DNA of 64,000 bases from Amycolatopsis sp. WAC 01376. Lineage in GTDB: Bacteria; Actinomycetota; Actinomycetes; Mycobacteriales; Pseudonocardiaceae. Shown here piece by piece: positions 57,805 through 64,000 of the stretch (positions are counted from its first letter, which is position 1; every line of letters starts with the position of its first letter). Below the pieces are notes generated by a model. The model had not been told where the DNA came from, made no database searches, and worked only from the letters and a program-made list of their open reading frames with translations. Made by a program: the position numbers and the translations under genes. Location of the stretch: assembly GCF_003947415.1 (NCBI RefSeq), contig NZ_QHKL01000006.1, forward strand, positions 434,001 to 498,000, in the 5' to 3' direction.

Positions 57805-58761
57805 CTACGGTGTCAGCACGATCCTGCCGAACACCTCGCCGTCGTCCATCTTCTGATGTGCCAGCACGGCTTTCTCCAGCGGAAGCACCTCGTGCACCAC
57901 CGGGCGCAGCTCACCACGGGCCGCCGCGGCGAACTGCTCCGCCTCCACCGCGCGCCGATCCGCCTCCGGGATCGAATCCGCGCTGAAGGCCGCGAAGGAG
58001 AGGGACTTCCGGAACGTCGACATCAGCTTCGTGCCGAAGTCCGCCGGTGGCATGCCCGCCACCACGCCGACGAGCACCAATCGGCCGTTCGGATTCAACC
58101 TGTCGAAGAAGGAAGGCATGTCCACACCGGACACGATGTCGATGATGACGTCGTAGCCCGCGGGGCCGTCCCCGTCACCGGAACGGTCGAGCACGTGGGT
58201 CGCGCCCAGGTCGCGCAGGCGGTCGCCGCGTTCGGCAGAGGACGTCGTGACCGCGACCGCGCTCGCGCCACCGGCCGCCGCGAGTTGCACCGTCATGATC
58301 CCGATGCTGCCCGCCGCCCCGCGCACCAGCACGGACTCGCCCGCGGCGAAATGGGCGTGGGCGAGACCGAAATGGGACACCATGCCGGAGGTCCCGAGCG
58401 CCACCGCGTCCGTGGCGGACAGGTCGCCGGGGAGGGGCAAGACCTTCTCGACCGGGAGGGCCGTTCGCTCGACGTAGCCGCCGCCTTCACCGGTGAACGC
58501 CCAGACGCGCCGCCCGGTCCAGGCCGGATCGACACCGGCGCCGACCGCGGTGACGGTGCCCGCCACCTCGTTGCCGGGAACATGTCCTTCCCGGAAGCCG
58601 AAACCGGCGAGGGCCCCGCTCCGGATCACGGTGTCGACGCCGCCGACGCCGATCGCTTCCACCGTGATCAGCACTTCTCCCGCGGCGGGAACGGGGGAGG
58701 GTAGCTCGATCACGGCAAGGCCCTCGGGGGCGCCGAACTTCCGGATCTCGACTGCGCGCAT
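57805..58761 (-). CDS. Zinc-independent MDR / quinone oxidoreductase
   Basis: 318 residues; ATG 58761 has AGGAG six bases ahead. GroES-like N-terminal domain (MRAVEIRKFGAPEGL, GNEVAGTVTAVGAGV) and NADPH fold with RGAAGSIGIMTVQLA. It lacks the zinc-ligand cluster of alcohol dehydrogenases, pointing to the QOR group that reduces quinones or enones. It diverges from the TetR gene at 58835 with an operator between. Confidence 0.92.
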   Translation of the reverse strand: MRAVEIRKFGAPEGLAVIELPSPVPAAGEVLITVEAIGVGGVDTVIRSGALAGFGFREGHVPGNEVAGTVTAVGAGVDPAWTGRRVWAFTGEGGGYVERTALPVEKVLPLPGDLSATDAVALGTSGMVSHFGLAHAHFAAGESVLVRGAAGSIGIMTVQLAAAGGASAVAVTTSSAERGDRLRDLGATHVLDRSGDGDGPAGYDVIIDIVSGVDMPSFFDRLNPNGRLVLVGVVAGMPPADFGTKLMSTFRKSLSFAAFSADSIPEADRRAVEAEQFAAAARGELRPVVHEVLPLEKAVLAHQKMDDGEVFGRIVLTP

Positions 58762-58800
58762 CTTCGTCTCCTGGTCGTTGATCACCGGCGGCCGACGCTA

Positions 58801-58818
58801 ACGGACGCCCCCGTCCGT
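58801..58818. promoter_or_regulatory. TetR operator before the quinone oxidoreductase
   Basis: ACGGACG-CCCC-CGTCCGT is a perfect 7-4-7 palindrome in the 73-base gap between the divergent oxidoreductase and TetR genes, 17 bases ahead of the TetR start. Confidence 0.82.
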
Positions 58819-58834
58819 TTTGGCTAAAGTGAGA

Positions 58835-59473
58835 GTGGTGACCAGTCGTTTGTCTCGGATCCCGCGCTCGGATGCCTTGGACAACCGCGAACGCATCCTC
58901 GAAGCGGCTCGCGTGTTGTTCGCCGCCGAAGGATTGAACGTGCCGATGCGGGAGGTCGCGCGCCGCGCCGAAGTCGGTCCCGCCACGCTGTACCGTCACT
59001 TCCCGACCAAGGAGATCCTGGCGACGGAGGCTTTCGCCGACCAGATGAGGATGTGCCACGTCGTCGTCGACGAGGGGCTCGCCGATCCGGATCCTTGGCA
59101 CGGCTTGTGTTCCGTGATCGAGAAGATCTGCGAGCTGCACTCGCGTGACAGGGGTTTCACCGCGGCCTTCGTGTCGGCCTTTCCCAAGGCGGTGGATTTC
59201 ACCGCGGACCGCGACTACGCGCTCAAGGCGATCGCCGAGTTGGCAGGCCGGGCCAAGGACACCGGGAAGCTCCGCTCCGACTTCGTGCTCGACGATCTGA
59301 TCCTCATGCTCATGGCCAACAACGGGATCCAGGCGGCTTCGCCCGCCGCGCAGGTCGCCGCGTCCCGGCGGTTCGCCGCGCTGGTGATCCAGTCTTTCCG
59401 GGCCGTACCGGAACAGGTGCCGCTGCCGCCGGTCGCGCGGCTGGCCCTCGTGATGCCGGGAAAGACCCTTTGA
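58835..59473 (+). CDS. TetR-family regulator of the quinone oxidoreductase
   Basis: About 212 residues from GTG 58835 (58838 also possible). Head: ILEAARVLFAAEGLNVPMREVA and ATLYRHFPTKEIL; the C-terminal domain matches the SbtR-like group. It is controlled with and probably represses the divergent MDR oxidoreductase gene through the site at 58801. Its stop lies one base from the convergent TetR stop at 59475. Confidence 0.92.
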   Translation: MVTSRLSRIPRSDALDNRERILEAARVLFAAEGLNVPMREVARRAEVGPATLYRHFPTKEILATEAFADQMRMCHVVVDEGLADPDPWHGLCSVIEKICELHSRDRGFTAAFVSAFPKAVDFTADRDYALKAIAELAGRAKDTGKLRSDFVLDDLILMLMANNGIQAASPAAQVAASRRFAALVIQSFRAVPEQVPLPPVARLALVMPGKTL

Positions 59474-59474
59474 A

Positions 59475-60116
59475 TCACTTCCGGCGTGCTTCGAGTCCGT
59501 CCAGGATGAGCTCCAGCCCGAAGGCGAATTCGCTCGTGTGGTCGTAGCCGGGCCGCATCGCGTGGCCGGAGATCACCTCGGCCAGATAAGGGAACTCGTC
59601 CCTTGGCAGGTTCTCCAGGATGTCGTCCGCCACCTTCGCGAGGTCGTCGCTCGCCGGGAGACTCGACTCCTGCACCACGTATCCGCTGATGTAGCTGTCG
59701 ATGAGCGAGACGGCGTGCACTGCCATCGGGAGCGTGAATCCCGCTCGTCTGAGGACACCCAGGACCGCGTCGTGGTGGCGCAGCGTCGCCGGCCCGGGAT
59801 TGCGACGGGAGTCCATCAAGCCGAGTGCCCAGCTGTGCCGCGACAGGACCGCGCGTGCGGACGAAGCGCGGGCGCGGATCGCGTCGCGCCAATCGCCGTC
59901 TTCGGGGCCGGGCAGCTCGATCGCCGCGAACACCGCGTCGACGACGCCGTCGAGGATGGCGTCCTTGTTCGGCACGTGGTGGTACAGCGACATGGCCTCC
60001 ACGCCCAGGTGCTGCGCGACCCGCCGCATCGTCATCGCCTCGACGCCGCCGCGATCGGCGACCTCGATCGCGGCTCGCAGTACGCGTTCTTTGGTGAGTG
60101 ATCGGCGAGGCGGCAC
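59475..60116 (-). CDS. TetR-family regulator (TetR_C type)
   Basis: 213 residues. DNA-binding head VLRAAIEVADRGGVEAMTMRRVA and AMSLYHHVPNKDAI; the C-terminal domain is TetR/TetR_C-like (GYDHTSEFAFGLELILDGLE). Divergent from the F420-type oxidoreductase gene with two operators between; likely represses both. Confidence 0.92.
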   Translation of the reverse strand: MPPRRSLTKERVLRAAIEVADRGGVEAMTMRRVAQHLGVEAMSLYHHVPNKDAILDGVVDAVFAAIELPGPEDGDWRDAIRARASSARAVLSRHSWALGLMDSRRNPGPATLRHHDAVLGVLRRAGFTLPMAVHAVSLIDSYISGYVVQESSLPASDDLAKVADDILENLPRDEFPYLAEVISGHAMRPGYDHTSEFAFGLELILDGLEARRK

Positions 60117-60125
60117 CTTGACAAC

Positions 60126-60158
60126 CTTACAGGTGTAAGCCAGCCTTACGGGTGTAAG
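60126..60158. promoter_or_regulatory. Two TetR operators
   Basis: CTTACAGGTGTAAG (60126-60139) is a perfect 6-2-6 palindrome, and CTTACGGGTGTAAG (60145-60158) has one mismatch. The centres are 19 bp apart between divergent genes. Confidence 0.85.
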
Positions 60159-60178
60159 GCCATCGAGGGGAGAGCCCG

Positions 60179-60538
60179 ATGCCGATGCCGAGATGGTGGG
60201 GCCACGTCAACAAACGGGTGTTCAACCCCCGCGCGATCGCCGGCGGGAAGTACCCGGTGCTGATCCACGTCGGCCGCGCCTCGGGGAAGACCCACCGCAC
60301 GCCGCTCGACGCGCATCCCGTCGACGGCGGTTACCTGTTCGTCCCGGTGTACGGCCCGGACGCGGATTGGGTGCGGAACATCATGGCGGCGCGCGAGGCG
60401 CGGCTCCGGATCGACGGGCGGGAAGTGGAACTCGTCGGCCCGCGGCTCGTCGGCGAGGACGAGTTCCCCGGCGGTGTGAGCCGTCCGCCGAAACTGCTCC
60501 GGGTCACCGAATTCCTGCGGATGGACCTGAAACCCTGA
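60179..60538 (+). CDS. F420-dependent (Ddn-type) nitroreductase-family protein
   Basis: 119 residues, start ATG 60179 with GGGGAG. The split beta-barrel deazaflavin-dependent family: YPVLIHVGRASGKTHRTPLDAH contains the RxSGK-type phosphate-binding motif, and GADWVRNIMAA-like sequence (DADWVRNIMAAREARL) the second. These enzymes reduce quinones or nitro compounds with F420H2. Regulated by the divergent TetR through the CTTAC sites. Confidence 0.9.
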   Translation: MPMPRWWGHVNKRVFNPRAIAGGKYPVLIHVGRASGKTHRTPLDAHPVDGGYLFVPVYGPDADWVRNIMAAREARLRIDGREVELVGPRLVGEDEFPGGVSRPPKLLRVTEFLRMDLKP

Positions 60539-60630
60539 GACGACCCTGCCCGTGGTTAGTACCGTGGAGGTAGGCGGCATCGTCCTGGAAGCTGATGCCC
60601 GCAGCGGTGATCCTTCGTAGTTTTACCGGT

Positions 60631-61788
60631 ATGAAACGGATTTCAGTGGTCATTGCCGCACTCTGCGCGGCTACGCTCGTTTCCCCGGCCGTCGCGTCCG
60701 CGACGCCGCACTCGAAAGGCACGCTGCAGCGCGACGCCGACACGCTCGTGGAGAACGGTTCGCCGGGTGTCTTGGTCGAGCTGAGCACGGCGAAGGGCAG
60801 CGTCAAGGTGCGCAGCGGCCACGGTGATCTGCGGACCAAGACGCCGGTGCCGTGGAACGGGCACTTCCGGATCGCCAGCTTCAGCAAGACCTTCTTGTCC
60901 GCGACGATGCTCCAGCTCGTCGGCGAGGGCAGGCTTTCCCTGGAAGACACCGTGGAGAAGTGGCTGCCCGGCGTGGTGAGCGGGAACGGCAACGACGGCG
61001 GGGCCATCACCGTCCGGCAGCTGCTGCAGCACACCAGCGGCCTGCACGACTACATGGCCGAACTCGATCTCTTCACCGAGAAAGGCTTTCTGCGCCACCG
61101 GTTCGACCGGCTCAGCGCGGCCGAGGCGGTGAAACTGGCGGTCGGCAAGCCGCCGGCGTTCGAGCCCGGGAAGAGCTGGGGTTACTCCAACACCAACTAC
61201 GTACTCGCCGGGATGGTGACCGAGAAGGTGACCGGCCGGGACTGGCAGCAGGAGATCGCCGACCGGATCGTCCGCCCGCTGGGCCTGCGTGAGACCTCGC
61301 TGCCGTACACGTCGCCGTTCATCCCTGGCCCGCACGCGCGAGGGTACGACCGCTTCGTCGTCGAGGGCTCGAATCCGCCGCTGCTCGGGCGACGGGTGGA
61401 CGTGACGCTGATGAATCCGTCGATGGGCGGGGGAGCGGACGGGTCGATCAACAGCACCACCGAGGACGGCAACAAGTTCTTGCGGGCGTTGCTGGGCGGC
61501 AAGGTACTCCCGCCGGCGATGCTGGCCGAGATGAAGAAGACCGTGCCCGCTCCGGGGCTCGGCGCGTACGGGCTCGGCCTGGTGAAGGCGACCGCCTCCT
61601 GTGGCGACTACTGGGGCCACGGCGGCGCGCTGCCCGGCTTCCTGACCGGCAACGGCGTGACCGAGGACGGCAAGCGCAGCGTGATGGTCTCGCTGAACAC
61701 GCTCACGCCGTACCACCCCGGCGCCGAACCGCCGGCGGGCAATCCCCTGGACCCGGTGATCGACCACGCGCTCTGCGGCCGCGGCTGA
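60631..61788 (+). CDS. Serine hydrolase of the beta-lactamase / D-Ala-D-Ala carboxypeptidase fold
   Basis: 385 residues from ATG 60631 with a Sec signal peptide ending ASA. Class C-type motifs: SxxK as SFSK, YxN as YSNTN, and WGHGGALPG as the third element. Length and order fit R61-type carboxypeptidases, penicillin-binding proteins and related esterases; which one cannot be read from the motifs. It is presumably exported. Confidence 0.9.
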   Translation: MKRISVVIAALCAATLVSPAVASATPHSKGTLQRDADTLVENGSPGVLVELSTAKGSVKVRSGHGDLRTKTPVPWNGHFRIASFSKTFLSATMLQLVGEGRLSLEDTVEKWLPGVVSGNGNDGGAITVRQLLQHTSGLHDYMAELDLFTEKGFLRHRFDRLSAAEAVKLAVGKPPAFEPGKSWGYSNTNYVLAGMVTEKVTGRDWQQEIADRIVRPLGLRETSLPYTSPFIPGPHARGYDRFVVEGSNPPLLGRRVDVTLMNPSMGGGADGSINSTTEDGNKFLRALLGGKVLPPAMLAEMKKTVPAPGLGAYGLGLVKATASCGDYWGHGGALPGFLTGNGVTEDGKRSVMVSLNTLTPYHPGAEPPAGNPLDPVIDHALCGRG

Positions 61789-61791
61789 TCC

Positions 61792-61841
61792 GGCTCGTGA
61801 CAGGTAGGGACGGTTCTAGCCGTCCTTACCACTCACGAGCC
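61792..61841. terminator. Nested inverted repeat between convergent genes
   Basis: GGCTCGTGA (61792-61800) pairs with TCACGAGCC (61833-61841), with an inner stem GGACGG (61808-61813) and CCGTCC (61820-61825). It sits across the end of the beta-lactamase-fold gene and the stop of the LysR gene. Confidence 0.75.
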
Positions 61842-62747
61842 CCAAGTACGGGCTGCCTCCACCATGGCCCTGACGCATTCGGCGACCGCGGGCCGGGTTT
61901 CCCCCTGCGGTTGCACGGCGTAGAGCTGCCGGTGCAGGACGGGTTCGAGCGGCGCGCACACCACGGTCGGCGGCGCGATCGTGGTGGCCATACTCGGCAC
62001 CAGCGTGACGGCGCCGAGCCCGGCGACGACGGCGAACTGGGTGCCGAATCCGCTGACCGTATGCCGCACCACCGGTTCGATGCCGCGTTCGCGCAGGGTG
62101 TGGCGGATCCAGGCGTTCGCCAGGGTGGGGCGGGCCCAGGCGACCCAGATCTCGTCCGCGAGGTCTTCGGCGCGCACCGAGTCCGCGTCCGCGAGGTGGT
62201 GTCCGGCGGGGAGCACGATCATCGCCGAGTCGTCGCGCAGGACGGTCCAGCGGGTGTTCGGTGGCCGGGTGAGCGGCAGGTTCTCCCAGCTCTCGACGAC
62301 CACGACGTCGAAGACTCCGTCGGCGAGGGCGGGAAGCGCCACTTCCGGTTCGACCTCGTGCAGCCGTGCCTCGATGCCGGGGTGGCGCACGGCGAGGCCG
62401 GTGAGGGCGGGTGCGATGAACGTGTGCACCCCGGACGGGATGGCGCCGATCTCGACGACGCCGGTCGTCGCCCCGGTGAGGGAGTCCAGATCGGCGCGGG
62501 CGGCGCGGAGTTCGGCGAGGACCCGGTCCGAGCGCTGCGCGAGCAGCAGTCCCGCCGGGGTGAGCCGGACGCCGCGGCCGTGCCGGACGAGGAGCGCGGT
62601 GCCCGCCTCCCGTTCCAGTTTCATCAGCTGCTGGGAGATCGCCGACGGCGTCACGTGCAGCAGTTCGGCCGCGGCGGCGAGCGATCCCCGCCGCCACACC
62701 GCGTGCAGCATCCGCAGCCGTTCCACATTGGACAGATCACCACTCAT
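61833..62747 (-). CDS. LysR-family transcriptional regulator
   Basis: 304 residues: winged helix at the N-terminus (LRMLHAVWRRGSLAAAAELL, HVTPSAISQQLMKLE) and a periplasmic-binding-like effector domain. It diverges from the EamA transporter gene with 72 bases between starts, a standard regulator-target pair. Confidence 0.94.
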   Translation of the reverse strand: MSGDLSNVERLRMLHAVWRRGSLAAAAELLHVTPSAISQQLMKLEREAGTALLVRHGRGVRLTPAGLLLAQRSDRVLAELRAARADLDSLTGATTGVVEIGAIPSGVHTFIAPALTGLAVRHPGIEARLHEVEPEVALPALADGVFDVVVVESWENLPLTRPPNTRWTVLRDDSAMIVLPAGHHLADADSVRAEDLADEIWVAWARPTLANAWIRHTLRERGIEPVVRHTVSGFGTQFAVVAGLGAVTLVPSMATTIAPPTVVCAPLEPVLHRQLYAVQPQGETRPAVAECVRAMVEAARTWGS

Positions 62748-62819
62748 TAGCCGAGCTTAACCCCGGCGGTAAGAGGATCTCGCTGGTCCTGTCCGCTGTC
62801 GTGCGATCGAATCGAAGTC

Positions 62820-63788
62820 ATGCGACACACCGGAATTCTCGCCGATCCGCGCGGGCAAGGAGTACTCGGAGCCCTCGCGATCGCCCTGTCCGCCCCGCTC
62901 GTCGCGCTGTCCGGCGTCAGTTCGACGACGGCGACGTTCTTCCGCTGCCTGTTCGCGTTGCCGATCCTCGTGCTGCTGGCTCGATCCCGGGAGCGAGGAC
63001 ACCGTCCCTCGCCTGCCGCGCGGCGGCGCCACGTACTGGCCGGTGTCCTGCTCGGGATCGACATGGTGCTGTGGAGCGAGGCGATCCTCGCCGTCGGCGC
63101 GGGGGTCGCCACGGCCCTGGTCAACGTCCAGGTGGTCTTGGTCCCGCTGGCCGGGCTGCTGTGGTTCGGCGAGCGTCCGTCGCGGTCGTTCTGGCTGTCG
63201 ATCCCGGTGATGCTGGCGGGGACGGCGCTGGTCGGGGGACTGGCCGACGGCGGCGCCGCGGGCAGCGATCCCTGGTACGGCACGGTCATGGCCGTGCTGG
63301 CGGGTGTGGCCTACGCCGGTTACCTGATCCTGTTGCGCCGCGCCGGAACCGAAAGCGGCGGCCGTACGACGATGCTCGCCACCGCGACCGCGGCTTCCGC
63401 GAGCGTGGGTGGGCTTTCGGGCCTGTTCGCGGGAAATCTCGACGTCACGCCGCCGGCTTCGGCGTTGCTGTGGTTGTTCGTGCTGGCCGTGACCGGTCAG
63501 GTGCTCGGCTGGCTCCTGATCGGGAAGGCGCTGTCCGCCCTGCCCGCGAGCGGCGGGTCCGCCGTGCTGATGCTGCAACCCGCCGCCGCGATCCTGTTCG
63601 GGGCCGCCCTCCTCGGCCAGTGGCCGACGCCGTTGCAACTGGCGGGCTGTGCGCTCGTCGTCGTCGCGGTGGGTGTCGTGTCGCTACTGGGCGGCCGGTC
63701 GTCAGGGAACCACCAGCGCCGGCCAGTGCCCGATCCTGATGAGCTTGGTCGCGACCGAGCCCGCGAACCGGTGTCCCGCCTTCTGTGA
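62820..63788 (+). CDS. EamA/DMT-family transporter
   Basis: 322 residues with ten hydrophobic segments in two EamA halves (FFRCLFALPILVLLA, LLGIDMVLWSEAILAVG, ATALVNVQVVLVPLAGLLWFGE; repeat AVLMLQPAAAILFGAALLG). The last ~30 residues (RRPVPDPDELGRDRAREP) are hydrophilic and unlike the family end; they are read antisense to the possible stress-protein remnant described next, so the natural stop may have been lost. Substrate unknown; amino-acid or metabolite export is typical. Confidence 0.9.
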   Translation: MRHTGILADPRGQGVLGALAIALSAPLVALSGVSSTTATFFRCLFALPILVLLARSRERGHRPSPAARRRHVLAGVLLGIDMVLWSEAILAVGAGVATALVNVQVVLVPLAGLLWFGERPSRSFWLSIPVMLAGTALVGGLADGGAAGSDPWYGTVMAVLAGVAYAGYLILLRRAGTESGGRTTMLATATAASASVGGLSGLFAGNLDVTPPASALLWLFVLAVTGQVLGWLLIGKALSALPASGGSAVLMLQPAAAILFGAALLGQWPTPLQLAGCALVVVAVGVVSLLGGRSSGNHQRRPVPDPDELGRDRAREPVSRLL

Positions 63789-63790
63789 CG
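63702..63790 (-). pseudogene. Possible remnant of a universal stress protein C-terminus
   Basis: On the minus strand, ending at the stop 63702-63704, the frame reads GHRFAGSVATKLIRIGHWP then ALVVP. This resembles the GSVxxxLxRxxxxPxLVVP end of UspA-type proteins. No start or ATP-binding motif is found upstream, and the frame loses similarity after about 30 residues. It overlaps the 3' end of the EamA gene. Confidence 0.35.
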
Positions 63791-63929
63791 CGCGCCTACC
63801 TGTCCCGAGTCGGAAGTTCGTGTGGTGAAGATGCTGTCGGCTGAGCTGTGAGCATTCGCTGACTTCAAGGTGGTCAGGATGCCTTCATGGCGAGGTTCCG
63901 GACCGGTCACGGGAGCCGGTCCCGTCTTG

Positions 63930-63948
63930 AGTGTCCATGAGGGACACT
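63930..63948. repeat. Short inverted repeat near the window end
   Basis: AGTGTCC (63930-63936) and GGACACT (63942-63948) with a 5-base loop. The AGTGTCC word also occurs at 1955-1961, and GTGTCC recalls the loop region of the dyads at 26047. No gene is seen from 63789 to 64000. Confidence 0.4.
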
Positions 63949-64000
63949 TTCGGGCGGCGATATGTCCGGCTTGTGGGTAATGTGCGGTTTTCGGTGGGGG

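Noticed and set aside
1..64000. CRISPR arrays, tRNA/rRNA genes, insertion sequences, prophage
   Set aside because: No regularly spaced direct repeats, no cloverleaf or CCA-ended tRNA sequence, no transposase or integrase-like protein was recognised on reading both strands.

Overview
The window is high-GC actinomycete chromosome with dense, often overlapping genes, many GTG starts and strong GGAGG-type ribosome sites. Gene content (NarL/LuxR and TetR regulators, F420-type oxidoreductase, Lcp rubber oxygenase, EspC/WXG-like proteins, ECF41 sigma factor) and the recurrent perfect intergenic palindromes suggest a Pseudonocardiales member. Amycolatopsis is my best guess; this is inference, since no rRNA lies in the window. 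No tRNA, rRNA, CRISPR array, insertion sequence or integrase was seen.

Layout. 1-8.1 kb: the tail of an acyl-AMP ligase, an Rv2629-like baeRF2 protein, a small Cys-rich protein, and a minus-strand run encoding sensor kinase, response regulator, phosphoketolase and acetate kinase. 8-13.6 kb: carbonic anhydrase, a MarR/cupin pair with two clear operators, an RDD protein, a large ATPase-LuxR regulator and a secreted polyester (PET/cutinase-type) hydrolase. 13.8-18 kb: Tat-exported Lcp-type rubber oxygenase, acyl-CoA synthetase and a tandem TetR regulator. 18-23 kb: an IclR regulator and a complete D-galactonate operon (dgoK, dgoA, dgoD, transporter). 23-25 kb: an ECF41 sigma factor with an AhpD/CMD protein and a SnoaL-like protein; matching candidate ECF41 promoters precede both units. 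25-30.4 kb: an RNA ligase with an N-terminal extension, an ankyrin lipoprotein, a GlcG/HbpS protein facing a NarL-type kinase/regulator pair, and an epoxide-hydrolase-like enzyme.

30.4-45.6 kb is the most interesting region: a natural-product cluster built on nitrogen-nitrogen bond formation. A lysine/ornithine N-hydroxylase, a methionyl-tRNA-synthetase-like protein and a DAAO-family flavoenzyme lie in one overlapping operon, and a separate zinc-cupin gene lies in the divergent operon. Together these are the parts of a hydrazine synthetase pathway of the Spb38/Spb40/Spb39 type, but with cupin and synthetase on separate polypeptides. Around them are a kynurenine-3-monooxygenase-like enzyme, a berberine-bridge-type oxidase, an acyl-CoA-dehydrogenase-like flavoenzyme, two ATP-grasp ligases, a DDAH-family enzyme, a DUF6875-like protein, a LuxR regulator and an MFS exporter. 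No carrier protein or NRPS/PKS lies within the cluster, so the product is probably a small ATP-grasp-assembled hydrazine, hydrazide or azo-type metabolite. A shared inverted-repeat motif (TTCCCG-N6-CGGGAA, in tandem) precedes all three operons and probably defines the regulon.

46-64 kb: aldo/keto reductase, MmyB-like regulator, a streptogrisin-type protease, a FAAL-ACP pair translationally coupled to EspC-like and very large WXG/Gly-rich proteins, arylamine N-acetyltransferase, three local TetR regulators with visible operators, a HAF-repeat lipoprotein, a quinone oxidoreductase, a serine beta-lactamase-fold hydrolase, a LysR/EamA pair, and a possible stress-protein remnant at the right edge.
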